This document shows positions 33,123 through 42,026 of a DNA stretch of 64,000 bases, piece after piece. The stretch's first letter is position 1, and each line of letters begins with the position of its first letter. The stretch lies in assembly GCF_000024345.1 (NCBI RefSeq), contig NC_013729.1, positions 5,146,001 through 5,210,000 on the forward strand. Direction: 5' to 3'. Source of the stretch: Kribbella flavida DSM 17836 (GTDB lineage: Bacteria > Actinomycetota > Actinomycetes > Propionibacteriales > Kribbellaceae). Position numbers and translations under genes: made by a program. A model generated the notes under the pieces. The model was not told the DNA's origin. It saw only the letters and a program-made list of their open reading frames with translations, and searched no databases.

Positions 33123-33872
33123 TTAGGGTTGCTGGGACGGGTCGATGCTGTCCGGGTGTGCCGCGCGCAGAGCCTTCCAGGCGGTCTCGGCGGCCTGCTG
33201 CTCGGCTTCCTTCTTGCTTCGGCCGATGCCGTGGCCGTAGGTGTCGGAACCGATCCGCACCCGCGCCTCGAACGTCTTGGCGTGGTCCGGGCCGGACTCG
33301 GCGATCACGTACTCCGGAACGCCGACGCCCAGCTGGGCCACCAGTTCCTGGAGCGAGGTCTTCCAGTCCAGTCCGGCGCCGAGCCGGGCCGACGACTCCA
33401 TCAGGTCGTCGAACAGCGTGTGCACGACCCGGCCGGCCACCTCGAACCCGCGGTCCAGGTAGACGGCGCCGATCAGCGCCTCCACGCAGTCCGCCAGGAT
33501 CGACGACTTGTCCCGGCCGCCGGTCGCCTCCTCGCCCCGGCCCAGCCGCAGGTACTTGCCGAGCTTGAGGTCGCGGGCGACACCGGCGAGCGCGCGCATG
33601 TTGACGACCGCGGCACGCAGCTTGGCCAGCCGGCCCTCGGACAGGTCCGGATGGTTGCGGAACAGCGACTCCGTGACGATGACGCCGAGCACGGAGTCCC
33701 CGAGGAACTCCAGGCGCTCGTTGGTCGGCAGCCCACCGTTCTCGTACGCGAACGAACGGTGGGTGAAGGCGTGCTCCAGTAGTTCGTCAGCCAGCGATAC
33801 GCCGAGCCGCTGGTTCAGCTCGGCGTACAGGCCCCCGTGCCCCGAGGCTGGCTCAGGGTTGACCGAATTCAC
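33123..33872 (-). CDS. rnc: Ribonuclease III
   Basis: 249 residues from GTG. RNase III cuts double-stranded RNA in rRNA precursors and regulatory duplexes. The catalytic signature NERLEFLGDSVLGVIV lies near residue 50, the second acidic site in DCVEALIGAVYLD near 125, and a C-terminal dsRNA-binding domain ends in IGRSKKEAEQQAAETAWKAL. It starts 13 bases after rpmF. The stop codon is immediately followed by a 164-base inverted repeat, a plausible substrate of the enzyme itself. Confidence 0.97.
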   Translation of the reverse strand: MNSVNPEPASGHGGLYAELNQRLGVSLADELLEHAFTHRSFAYENGGLPTNERLEFLGDSVLGVIVTESLFRNHPDLSEGRLAKLRAAVVNMRALAGVARDLKLGKYLRLGRGEEATGGRDKSSILADCVEALIGAVYLDRGFEVAGRVVHTLFDDLMESSARLGAGLDWKTSLQELVAQLGVGVPEYVIAESGPDHAKTFEARVRIGSDTYGHGIGRSKKEAEQQAAETAWKALRAAHPDSIDPSQQP

Positions 33873-33885
33873 TGACTGGTGCCTC

Positions 33886-34077
33886 TTAGCTCTCGACGAC
33901 CTGGCGACGCTCGCCCTTCGCGCCGTACTGGCCGCAGGTCGGGCAAACGGTGTGCTGCAGGTGCTTCGCGCGGCAGGCGGGGTTCACGCAGGTGACCAGG
34001 GCGGCGGCAGTGGCCTTCCACTGGGCCCGACGGCTCCGGGTGTTGCTGCGCGACATCTTCCGCTTCGGAACGGCCAC
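33886..34077 (-). CDS. rpmF: 50S ribosomal protein bL32
   Basis: 63 residues from GTG with GAGGAG upstream. It begins VAVPKRKMSRSNTRSRRAQWK, the usual L32 N-terminus. Four Cys (CVNPAC and CPTCG) form the zinc ribbon, so this is the Zn-binding paralogue type. It lies between DUF177 and rnc, as in most bacteria. Confidence 0.97.
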   Translation of the reverse strand: MAVPKRKMSRSNTRSRRAQWKATAAALVTCVNPACRAKHLQHTVCPTCGQYGAKGERRQVVES

Positions 34078-34139
34078 GGTTATGACTCCTCGGTTCGGCC
34101 GGGGGTACGAGACCCGGCCGGCTGGTGTGCGGTAACTGT

Positions 34140-34682
34140 CTACTTGTCCTGCGGTCGTTCATTCTGCTGGAGCAGGCCACCGAGGGCCGACCACCGGGGG
34201 TCGATCCCGTTCTCGTGCTGGTGCCCGGGCTCGTCGGCCAGGCGTGTCCCGCACTCGGGGCACAGTCCCGGACAGTCGTCCGTGCACAGCGGCGTGAACG
34301 GCAGCGCGAGCACCACCTGGTCCCTCAGCGCCGGCTCGAGGTCGATCAGATCGCCCTCCATCCGGCTGGCCTCGTCCGGCTCGGCTTCGCTCTCCGGGTA
34401 GACGTACAGCTCCTGGACGTCGGCGAGGAACTCGTCCTCGATGTCGACCAGGCACCGCGCGCACTCCCCGACCAGGCGGCCGGTGGCCGATCCGGTGACG
34501 AGCACCCCTTCGACAACCGACTCCAGCCGCAGATCGAACTGGATGGGGTCGCCCTCGGGGACGCCGATCACGTCGATCCCGAGATCGGCCGGTGCCGGTG
34601 CCGTGAAGGAGACCTCGCGCTGGGACCCGGCGCGGCGTTTCAGCTCGTGCGTGTCGATCACGAGTGGGGACCGCGGGTCCAA
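34140..34682 (-). CDS. YceD/DUF177 family protein, 23S rRNA accumulation
   Basis: 180 residues, probably from the TTG at 34682; a GTG at 34661 is an alternative. DUF177 features include LDPRSPLVIDTHELKRRAG, CARCLVDIEDEFLADVQELYVY and the C-terminal DDCPGLCPECGTRL metal-type Cys cluster. The family, YceD in E. coli, is tied to 23S rRNA processing and is almost always beside rpmF, as here (62 bases). Confidence 0.9.
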   Translation of the reverse strand: MDPRSPLVIDTHELKRRAGSQREVSFTAPAPADLGIDVIGVPEGDPIQFDLRLESVVEGVLVTGSATGRLVGECARCLVDIEDEFLADVQELYVYPESEAEPDEASRMEGDLIDLEPALRDQVVLALPFTPLCTDDCPGLCPECGTRLADEPGHQHENGIDPRWSALGGLLQQNERPQDK

Positions 34683-34748
34683 GGCGCTCAGGACATCCCT
34701 TTCAGGCGTGGGCAGGCAAAATCTCGGTCTCGTCGAGACCAGTGGACA

Positions 34749-34778
34749 ACATTACCAAGTCCCCGGCGGGTAGCCCAA
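34749..34778 (-). promoter_or_regulatory. Possible promoter of the DUF177-rpmF-rnc unit
   Basis: TTGGGC (34778-34773) and TAATGT (34754-34749) with an 18-base spacer read on the minus strand. A GGTCTC-gtc-GAGACC hairpin (34726-34740) begins at about the expected transcription start. Confidence 0.35.
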
Positions 34779-34791
34779 TCCGGGGCCGGCT

Positions 34792-35262
34792 CTACAGCTT
34801 CGCGAGCAACCGCGAGTGAACGGCCGGCGGCAGGAAGGCGTCCACCGGGCCGCCCAGCTTGGCGATCTCCTTGACCAGGCTGGACGAGACGTAGCCGTGG
34901 TCCGGAGCGGTCGGCAGGAAGAGCGTGTCGACACCGGACAACCGCCGGTTCATCTGCGCCATCCGCAGCTCGTAGTCGTAGTCGCTGCCGGAGCGCAGTC
35001 CCTTCACGATCACCTGCGCGTCCACCGAGCGGCAGTAGTCGACCAGCAGCCCTTCGAACGTCGCGACCGTCACGTTGCCGAACGGCTGCGCGATCTCGGT
35101 CAGCATCGCGACCCGCTCGTCGTCGCCGAACAGCCGCTGCTTGGCCTGGTTCACCCCGGCGGCCACGATCACCTCGTCGAACGCCGCCGACGCGCGGGCG
35201 ATCACGTCCAGGTGCCCGTTCGTGGGCGGGTCGAAGGTGCCCGGGAACACCGCTCTGCTCAC
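34792..35262 (-). CDS. coaD: Phosphopantetheine adenylyltransferase
   Basis: 156 residues from GTG, overlapping the rsmD stop as GTGA. CoaD transfers AMP from ATP to 4'-phosphopantetheine, the penultimate step of CoA synthesis. The nucleotidyltransferase motif FPGTFDPPTNGHLDVI is at residues 6-21, and YDYELRMAQMNRRLSGVDTLFLPT and VSSSLVKEIAKLGG are typical. The rsmD-coaD pair is conserved in many bacteria. Confidence 0.96.
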   Translation of the reverse strand: MSRAVFPGTFDPPTNGHLDVIARASAAFDEVIVAAGVNQAKQRLFGDDERVAMLTEIAQPFGNVTVATFEGLLVDYCRSVDAQVIVKGLRSGSDYDYELRMAQMNRRLSGVDTLFLPTAPDHGYVSSSLVKEIAKLGGPVDAFLPPAVHSRLLAKL

Positions 35263-35849
35263 GCCGGGGCCTCGCTCACGCCGGTCTCCTGCTCATGGCG
35301 GTGACCGTACCAAAGCCGCGTCTCGCCGTACTTGCGGTCCCGCAGCGCCGCGAATCCGGCCGGCCACTCCCACGGCTCCCGCTTGCCGCGCTCGATCACG
35401 ACCACCGCGTCGTCGGCCAGCCAGCCCCGCTCCGCCAGCGCCAGCAGCACGTCCTGCAGCTCGGCCGTCTCCAGCCTGTACGGCGGGTCGGCGAACACCA
35501 GGTCGAACGGCGCCGGATTGTCGCCCTGGGCCACTTTCTCGGCCGGCCGGGTGAGCAGCGTCGCGCCGGGCAACCCGACCACCCGGATGTTGGCGGCGAT
35601 CACGTCCGCCGCGCGCCGGTCCGCCTCGACCAGCACCGCCCGCGCCGCGCCCCGGGACAGCGCCTCCAGCCCGACGGCACCGGACCCGGCGTACAGGTCG
35701 AGCACGTTCAGCCCCAGCAGGGTGCCGAACTCCGACTCCAGCGACGAGAACATCGCCTCCCGCACCCGGTCCGCCGTCGGCCGCGTCCCCGTTCCCGCCG
35801 GCACCCCGATCCGCCGCCCCCGCGCCGCCCCACCGATGATCCGGGTCAC
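35259..35849 (-). CDS. rsmD: 16S rRNA (guanine966-N2)-methyltransferase RsmD
   Basis: 196 residues from the GTG at 35849 (VTRIIGGAARGRRIGVPAG), the usual RsmD start. The SAM site is VLDLYAGSGAVGLEALSRGA and the catalytic motif FADPPYRLE (near residue 125). Bases upstream to 35902 separate it from recG. It overlaps coaD by 4 bases. Confidence 0.95.
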   Translation of the reverse strand: MTRIIGGAARGRRIGVPAGTGTRPTADRVREAMFSSLESEFGTLLGLNVLDLYAGSGAVGLEALSRGAARAVLVEADRRAADVIAANIRVVGLPGATLLTRPAEKVAQGDNPAPFDLVFADPPYRLETAELQDVLLALAERGWLADDAVVVIERGKREPWEWPAGFAALRDRKYGETRLWYGHRHEQETGVSEAPA

Positions 35850-35901
35850 GGGGCATCCCGTCCCCTCGAGTTCGCGCCGTGCCGCAGGCGCGGCCGAAAG
35901 T

Positions 35902-38145
35902 TCATGTCTTCTCCAGGTACTCGGTGGTTTCGGACTCCAGCGCGTCGCGGACGAAAGCCCGCAGTGCGGGGTAACCGGCGAGGTCGGCATCGACCGAGAC
36001 GAGCGAGTTCGCCACGTGCCGGGCGGCGTAGATGACCTCCTCGTCGCGCAGCACGCTGAGCAGCTTCAGGCTGGACCGGCGGCCGGACTGCGCGACACCG
36101 AGCACGTCGCCCTCGCGCCGGTTCTCCAGATCGATCCGGGACAGCTCGAAGCCGTCGGTGGTGGCGGCGACCGCGTCCAGCCGCTCGCGCGACTTCGAGC
36201 CCGGCCAGCCGTCGGTGACCAGCAGGCACAGCCCCGGCACCTTGCCCCGCCCGACCCGGCCACGCAGCTGGTGCAGCTGGGAGATGCCGAACCGGTCGGC
36301 GTCCATCACCACCATGGTCGAGGCGTTCGGCACGTCGACGCCGACCTCGATCACGGTGGTCGCGATCAGCACGTCGATCTCGCCGGCGGCGAACCGGGAC
36401 ATCACCGCGTCTTTCTCCTCGGCCGGCAGCCGCCCGTGCAGCACCGCCTGCCGCAGGTCCGGCAGCACCTGCTGCAGCACCTCGGCGACCTGCAGCACCG
36501 AGATCGCCGGCCGCGGCTTGCTCTTGGCGTCGCCCTCGTCCTCGCCGCCGGCGGCGAACTCGCCTTCCTCGTCACCGGCGTTCTTCACGTCGTCGCCGAT
36601 CCGCGGGCACACGACGTACGCCTGGTGGCCCTTCTGGACCTCCTCGCGGACCCGCTGCCAGGCCCGCTCCAGCCAGGCCGGCTTCTCCTTGGCCGGCACC
36701 ACCGACGACTTGATCGGCGACCGCCCGGCCGGCAGCTCGGTCAGCGTGGACACCGCGAGGTCGCCGAACACCGTCATCGCCACCGTGCGCGGGATCGGCG
36801 TCGCGGTCATCACCAGCACGTGCGGGGTGTTCTCCCCCGACTTGGTGCTCAGCGCGGCCCGCTGCTCGACGCCGAACCGGTGCTGCTCGTCGACCACCAC
36901 CAGCCCGAGGTCGGCGAACTGGACCTTGTCCTCCAGCAGCGCGTGCGTGCCCACCACGATCCCGGCGGCTCCACTCGCCGCGTCGAGCATCGCCGTACGC
37001 CGGGACGCCGCGTTCAGCGAGCCGGTCAGCAGGCCCACCCGGGTGGCCCGGTCGGCGCCGCCGAGCATGCCCGCCTCGGCCAGCTCGCCGAGCATCTTGG
37101 TCAGCGTCTTGTGGTGCTGGGTCGCCAGCACCTCGGTGGGCGCGAGCAGGACGGCCTGACCGCCCGCGTCGACCACCGACAGCATCGCCCGCAGCGCGAC
37201 CACCGTCTTGCCGGAGCCGACCTCGCCCTGCAGCAGCCGGTGCATCGGGTGCGGCCGGGCCAGGTCGGCGAAGATCTCGTCGCAGACCTCGGCCTGGCCC
37301 TCGGTCAGCTGGAACGGCAGCCGCGCGTCGAAGTCGTCCAGCAGGCCGCCCGGTGTCCGCTTCCGGGGCACCGCCTTGAGCGCGTCGGCGACCGCGCGCC
37401 GCTGCGCCAGGATCGTCTGCATCACCAGGGCTTCCTCGAACCGGAACCGCTGCTGGGCAGTGTCCCAGTCCTTCTCCGTCTCCGGCAGGTGGATCTTCTG
37501 CAGCGCCTCGCGCAGGCCGAGCAGCTTCTCGTTCGCCAGCACCAGCTCGGGAATCGGGTCCTCGACGTCCTCCAGGTTGTCCAGCACGATCTTGATGCTC
37601 CGCTCGATCGTTGCCGTCGGCAGCTTCGCGGTCGCCGGGTACAACGGGCGGAACGGCTTGGCCCGGCGTTCGATCTCGGCCTCGCTGAGGTCTTCCTCGT
37701 CGAGGATCTCGGTGCCCGGGCCCTTCAGCTGCCGGATGTCGCGGAACGTGGTCACCTCGCCCCAGAACAGCGCGGCGGTGCCCGGCGTCAGCTTGTTCGC
37801 CAGCCACGGCTGGTTGAAGAACGCCAGCTCCAGGTCGTTGCGGCCGTCGGTGACGACCACCTTGGTGATCGTCCGGTGCCGCCGGTACTTGTTGACCTCT
37901 TCCAGCCGGATCTCCTGCTTGGAGTCCAGCGAGCGCACGGTCACCTTCTTCACCCGGCCGCTGACGGTCGCCTGGTCGCCGACCTCCAGCTCGTCGAACG
38001 GGGTCAGCTCGCCCTTTTTCAGGTAGCGCCGCGGGTAGTGCCGCAGCAGCTGCCCGACCGTCTCGATGCCGAGCACCTCCGCGAACGTCTTCGCGGTCTT
38101 CGCGCCGAGGAAGTCGCGCAGCTTCCGGTCGATGTCTGTTGTCAT
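35902..38145 (-). CDS. recG: ATP-dependent DNA helicase RecG
   Basis: 747 residues. RecG regresses stalled forks and branch-migrates Holliday junctions. An N-terminal wedge/OB domain (GDQATVSGRVKKVTV near 57) is followed by helicase motifs GEVGSGKTVVALRAMLS, DEQHRFG, TATPIPRTVAM and QLRGRVGRG. An acidic insertion near residue 530 (NAGDEEGEFAAGGEDEGDAKSK) interrupts the helicase core and is common in actinobacterial RecG. The ATG overlaps the FakA-like stop by 4 bases. Confidence 0.96.
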   Translation of the reverse strand: MTTDIDRKLRDFLGAKTAKTFAEVLGIETVGQLLRHYPRRYLKKGELTPFDELEVGDQATVSGRVKKVTVRSLDSKQEIRLEEVNKYRRHRTITKVVVTDGRNDLELAFFNQPWLANKLTPGTAALFWGEVTTFRDIRQLKGPGTEILDEEDLSEAEIERRAKPFRPLYPATAKLPTATIERSIKIVLDNLEDVEDPIPELVLANEKLLGLREALQKIHLPETEKDWDTAQQRFRFEEALVMQTILAQRRAVADALKAVPRKRTPGGLLDDFDARLPFQLTEGQAEVCDEIFADLARPHPMHRLLQGEVGSGKTVVALRAMLSVVDAGGQAVLLAPTEVLATQHHKTLTKMLGELAEAGMLGGADRATRVGLLTGSLNAASRRTAMLDAASGAAGIVVGTHALLEDKVQFADLGLVVVDEQHRFGVEQRAALSTKSGENTPHVLVMTATPIPRTVAMTVFGDLAVSTLTELPAGRSPIKSSVVPAKEKPAWLERAWQRVREEVQKGHQAYVVCPRIGDDVKNAGDEEGEFAAGGEDEGDAKSKPRPAISVLQVAEVLQQVLPDLRQAVLHGRLPAEEKDAVMSRFAAGEIDVLIATTVIEVGVDVPNASTMVVMDADRFGISQLHQLRGRVGRGKVPGLCLLVTDGWPGSKSRERLDAVAATTDGFELSRIDLENRREGDVLGVAQSGRRSSLKLLSVLRDEEVIYAARHVANSLVSVDADLAGYPALRAFVRDALESETTEYLEKT

Positions 38146-39779
38146 TCCACCCCGATCAGCAACGGGTACCGCTCCTGCCCTCCGTCGTACACCACGACGT
38201 CGACATCTTTGCGGTGCCGGCGCACGTGCCGCACCACCGCCTCGACCAGCGCGGGGTCGGCGTCGCGGCCGCTGACCACCGTCAGCAGTTCTCCACCGCC
38301 GCCCAGCAGCCGGTCCACGACGCTGGTCGCGGCCGTCTCCAGGTCCTCGGTGATCAGCGTGAAGTCGCCGTCCACGACGCCCAGCGCGTCACCGATCCGG
38401 CAGGTGCCGGCCATCGTCCAGGCGTCCTTCACCGCGATCGTGACCGCGCCGTGCCGGGTCTGGCCGGCGGCCGCGGACAGCTGCACCACGTCGTCGTCGA
38501 AGCTGCGCTCGGGGTCGTGCACCGCGATCGCGGCCAGCCCCTGGACCTGCGCCCGGGTCGGGATCACCGCCACCCGTACGCCGTCCTGGCGGGCCGCCGC
38601 CGCGGCGGCCTCGGCGACCGCGATCGAGTCCTTGTCGTTCGGCAGCAGCACGATCTCCGGGGCCTTGGACCGCTCGATGGCCGCCAGGATCTCGCCGGTC
38701 GAGCAGCGCCGCCCGGGCCCGCCCCGGATCACCACCGCCCCGGCCTCGCCGAACAGCCGCGCCAGCCCGTCGCCGGCCGCGACCGCGATCACCGCCCGGC
38801 CCGGCGCCGGCGGGTGCGGGGCGAGGTCGGCGAAGTGCGTCACCCGGATCCGGTACGGCCGTCCGATCCCGATGCCCAGCTCGACCGCCGCGCCGACGTC
38901 GTCGGTGTGCACGTGCACGTTCCACAACCCGTCGCCGCCGACCACGACGACCGAGTCGCCCAGTCCGGTCAGCGCCCGCCGGAACTCCCCCACCGCCTCG
39001 TCGGCCGCGTCCAGCAGGTACATCACCTCGTACGCCGGTCCGTCCGGCCCGAGGTCGTCGCCGGTGCCGGCCAGGTCGGGCGCCGGGATCCGAGCCGGCA
39101 CTCCGGTGGTCTTTCCCGGAGCCCGTCCGGTCAGCACCTGCTCCATCGCGCCCAGGATCACCACCAGGCCGGCCCCTCCGGCGTCGACGACGCCTGCTCG
39201 GCGCAGGACCTCCAGCTGATCGGTGGTCCGGGTCAGAGCTTGGCGGGCCGACGCGACCGCGGCCAGACAGACCTCCGGCAGCGACCTGCCCTCGTTGGCG
39301 GCGGTCAGGGCGGCGTCAGCGGCGGCCCGGGCGACAGTGAGCATCGTGCCCTCGACCGGCTGCGCCACCGCGCCGTACGCCGCGTCGGCGGCGAACACCA
39401 ACGCGTCGGCGAAGGCGACCGGCTCGCTCATCCGCGGGTCGGCGAGCCGGGAGTCCGGGGTGTCGTCCTGCTCGCGGGGAAGGTTCTCGGCCAGCCGCAG
39501 CCCGCAGGCCCGGACCAACTGCGAGGTGATGACGCCGGAGTTGCCGCGGGCCCCGAGCAGCGCCCCGCGGCCGAACGCCTGCACCGCCTCGGCGAAGGTC
39601 AGCTCTCCCTCGGGCAGCGCCTCGCACGCCGCCTCCCAGGTCAGGTAGAGGTTGGTGCCGGTGTCACCGTCCGGCACGGGGTACACGTTGAGCTCGTCGA
39701 TCTCCGTCCGGGCGCGCCCCAGCTCCACGAGCGCAGCACGCGCCCAGCTCCGCAGCACCTCGACCGTCAGCTCCTCCAC
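38142..39779 (-). CDS. DAK2/DegV-type kinase, FakA-like
   Basis: 545 residues from the GTG at 39779, 10 bases after the MFS stop. The N-terminal DhaL domain carries NVYPVPDGDTGTNLYLTW (Asp ligands for Mg-ATP) and LLGARGNSGVITSQ; the middle has DAGGAGLVVILGAMEQVL, and the C-terminal DUF1949/DegV-like part includes LLPNDKDSI. FakA phosphorylates fatty acids bound to FakB for phospholipid synthesis. Actinobacterial members next to recG are widely conserved, but their substrate is less certain. No fakB is nearby. Confidence 0.9.
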   Translation of the reverse strand: MEELTVEVLRSWARAALVELGRARTEIDELNVYPVPDGDTGTNLYLTWEAACEALPEGELTFAEAVQAFGRGALLGARGNSGVITSQLVRACGLRLAENLPREQDDTPDSRLADPRMSEPVAFADALVFAADAAYGAVAQPVEGTMLTVARAAADAALTAANEGRSLPEVCLAAVASARQALTRTTDQLEVLRRAGVVDAGGAGLVVILGAMEQVLTGRAPGKTTGVPARIPAPDLAGTGDDLGPDGPAYEVMYLLDAADEAVGEFRRALTGLGDSVVVVGGDGLWNVHVHTDDVGAAVELGIGIGRPYRIRVTHFADLAPHPPAPGRAVIAVAAGDGLARLFGEAGAVVIRGGPGRRCSTGEILAAIERSKAPEIVLLPNDKDSIAVAEAAAAAARQDGVRVAVIPTRAQVQGLAAIAVHDPERSFDDDVVQLSAAAGQTRHGAVTIAVKDAWTMAGTCRIGDALGVVDGDFTLITEDLETAATSVVDRLLGGGGELLTVVSGRDADPALVEAVVRHVRRHRKDVDVVVYDGGQERYPLLIGVE

Positions 39780-39789
39780 GCCCGGAAGG

Positions 39790-40974
39790 CTAACGTCTGG
39801 CCCGAAGTGATGCGCTGAGCAGACCGGCCACCGGGCCCAGCGCCAGCAGGGCGGCGAGCCCGGCGTACCCGACGCCGAGTGTCGCGACAGTGGCAATGCC
39901 TGCGACCAGCAGCGGGCCACCGGCGTCGCCCAGCTCGCGGCCCAGCTCCGCCGTGCCCATCGTCTGCCCCAACCGCTCAGGCGGAGTGGACGCCGCCAGA
40001 GCCGCGAAGCCCAGCGGGGTGATCAGCCCGGTTCCGGTCCCGATGAGCACCGCGGCGATCAGCAGCCCGGTCAGTCCGGGCAGCGCCGCGCTGAGCAGTC
40101 CCAGCACCGTCATCAGCAGGCCCACCGTCAGGCCGGTTCGCGTGCCCAGCCGACCGGCGTCCAGGGCTCGCCCAGCACGCGGCTGCACGACCGCAGCCGT
40201 TGCAGCGAGCACAGACACGGCTGCACCCGTGGCGATCGGTCCCAGCCCAGCAGAAGCGCCGGTGACCGGCAGGAAGCCGACTCCGACCGACAACGCCGCG
40301 GTGGCAGCGGCCAGGGCCGCGGTAGGCCGAAGGAAGACGGGGTCGGCGATCCGCTTGGCCAGGTCCAGAACTGTCTGTCGAGTACGTGGCAGAGGCGGAA
40401 CCACCGGCACGGCGAGCAGCGCCCAGACCGCCACCACCAGCGCCAGAACAGTCGTCACCGCGAACAGCAGTCGCAGCCCGCCGGCCCACACCAGTCCGCC
40501 ACCGAGCAGCGGGCCCAGCGTGTAGCCGACGCTCTTCGCGAACCCGTAGCTGCCGAAAGCCCTTCCGTGCTTTGCTGCCGGGTTCAGCCGCGCCACCAGC
40601 GCCGAGGCCGCCGGCGAGAACGCCGAGGCCGCCGCGCCCTGACCGAGCCGGGCGACCCACAACCAGCCCGGACTGTCCACCACCGCGTACGCCGCGGAGG
40701 CGACCGCGAAGCCGACCAGTCCGGCCAGCAGGACCGGCCGGGCGCCGACCCGGTCCGCGATCGTGCCGAACAGCGGCTTCAGCAGGACCTCGGCACCGTC
40801 GTACAGGGCGAGCAGGATGCCGAGCGTCAGCAGGGACTGCACTGCGTCCTCGGAGAAGCCACCGAGGTTGGCAGCGACCGCATGGGCCCCGAAGGCGGTG
40901 GTGAAACCGGCTGCCCACAAGGGCCCCGTGGAGCGCCCTGTGCTCGTCTCAGCTGTTCCGCGGTCGGCCGTCAC
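39790..40974 (-). CDS. MFS transporter
   Basis: 394 residues with about 12 helices. The loop motif GTIADRVGARPVLLAG is the MFS cytoplasmic signature, and RLGQGAAASAFSPAASALVARL is motif-5-like, suggesting a drug-efflux type. The GTG at 40974 is preferred because TACATT lies seven bases upstream, fitting a leaderless mRNA; an ATG at 41013 would leave only five bases to the divergent start. Substrate is unknown. It runs into the FakA-like gene 10 bases later. Confidence 0.85.
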   Translation of the reverse strand: MTADRGTAETSTGRSTGPLWAAGFTTAFGAHAVAANLGGFSEDAVQSLLTLGILLALYDGAEVLLKPLFGTIADRVGARPVLLAGLVGFAVASAAYAVVDSPGWLWVARLGQGAAASAFSPAASALVARLNPAAKHGRAFGSYGFAKSVGYTLGPLLGGGLVWAGGLRLLFAVTTVLALVVAVWALLAVPVVPPLPRTRQTVLDLAKRIADPVFLRPTAALAAATAALSVGVGFLPVTGASAGLGPIATGAAVSVLAATAAVVQPRAGRALDAGRLGTRTGLTVGLLMTVLGLLSAALPGLTGLLIAAVLIGTGTGLITPLGFAALAASTPPERLGQTMGTAELGRELGDAGGPLLVAGIATVATLGVGYAGLAALLALGPVAGLLSASLRARR

Positions 40975-40981
40975 GGCTGCG

Positions 40982-41013
40982 AATGTAGCGGGCGGTCGGC
41001 CGGCGCTTACCAT
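40982..41013. promoter_or_regulatory. Back-to-back promoters giving two leaderless genes
   Basis: On the plus strand TTACCA (41007-41012) ends six bases before the GTG at 41019. On the minus strand TACATT (40987-40982) ends seven bases before the GTG at 40974. Both starts would then be at or near +1. The whole divergent region is 44 bases. Confidence 0.4.
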
Positions 41014-41018
41014 GTGCT

Positions 41019-42023
41019 GTGCCTGCCTTGCTCTTCTCGTTCTCCCCCGACAGCTACGAACTGGCGGTGCGGGAGATCCGCGAGGAGTTCGGCCGCGACG
41101 TCGAGATCGAGCGGGTCAGCGCGAACCTCGGCCGGCTCGTGGCGAACGCGCCACCTGTCGGTGAGCTGGCCGCCGCCTGCGACGACGGCCGGATCATCTT
41201 CGTCCGGCACCTGACCGTGGAGATCGCCGGCTTCCCGCCGGACGACGTACCGCCGGGGCACGAGCTCGCCGAGCTGGTGCTGGCCGAGCTGCCGCGGCAT
41301 CCGCAGCGCCTGGCGGTGCAGACCTGGACGGACGGCGCCGGCAGCGGAGGGACCTTCTACCACCTGCTCGAGGACGCGCTGGGCGCTCGCGGCGTCGAGG
41401 TGAGCCGGTCGGGGCAGGAGATCGTGGTGTCCTGCTTCGTGTCCGGCCGCGCGGTCCTGGTCGGGCTCAACCGGCTCGAGCACAGCCTCGCCGACTGGCC
41501 CGGGGGCCGGATGCGACTGGCCCGGTCCGACGAGCGGGTGTCACGGTCGGAGTTCAAGCTGGAGGAGGCGATCCAGACCTTCCGGCTGGACCTGCGGCCG
41601 GGCGGCAGAGCCCTGGACCTCGGCGCCAGCCCGGGCGGCTGGACCCGGATCCTGCGGCAGTACGAGCAGGAGGTCTGGTCGGTCGACCCGGGCGCGCTGG
41701 ACCCCCGGCTCGACACCGACCGCCGGATCCACCACGTCGCCACCACGGCCGGCGAGTTCTTCCGCCGCAACCAGGTCCGCTTCGACGCCGTCGTGAACGA
41801 CATGCGGATGGACCAGGTGATGAGTGCCCGGGTGATGCTCGACGCCGTCCCGCACCTGCGCCGCGGAGCTCTGGCCGTGGTCACCCTCAAGGGCGGCGGC
41901 CGCAACCCGCTCGACGCGGCCCGGCGCGGGATGGACGTGCTGAGCAAGGAGTACGACGTGCTGCACGCGCGTCAGCTGCACCACAACCGCCGCGAGATCA
42001 CCGTCGTCGCCCGGGCCCGCTGA
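41019..42023 (+). CDS. RlmM-like FtsJ-family 2'-O-methyltransferase
   Basis: 334 residues from GTG. An N-terminal part resembling the THUMP-like region of RlmM (to about 160) is joined to an RrmJ/FtsJ Rossmann domain with the SAM motif LDLGASPGGWTRIL near 199. The 2'-O-methyltransferase tetrad is visible: Lys180 (SEFKLEEA), Asp261 (VVNDMRMD), Lys291 (TLKGG) and Glu326 (NRREITVV). E. coli RlmM methylates C2498 of 23S rRNA; the same target is possible but unproven here. The next gene starts three bases after its stop. Confidence 0.85.
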   Translation: MPALLFSFSPDSYELAVREIREEFGRDVEIERVSANLGRLVANAPPVGELAAACDDGRIIFVRHLTVEIAGFPPDDVPPGHELAELVLAELPRHPQRLAVQTWTDGAGSGGTFYHLLEDALGARGVEVSRSGQEIVVSCFVSGRAVLVGLNRLEHSLADWPGGRMRLARSDERVSRSEFKLEEAIQTFRLDLRPGGRALDLGASPGGWTRILRQYEQEVWSVDPGALDPRLDTDRRIHHVATTAGEFFRRNQVRFDAVVNDMRMDQVMSARVMLDAVPHLRRGALAVVTLKGGGRNPLDAARRGMDVLSKEYDVLHARQLHHNRREITVVARAR

Positions 42024-42026
42024 CCG

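Noticed and set aside
35332..39219. Plus-strand open frame of 1295 codons
   Set aside because: It is antisense to rsmD, recG and the FakA-like gene, low in complexity and without an RBS or domain.
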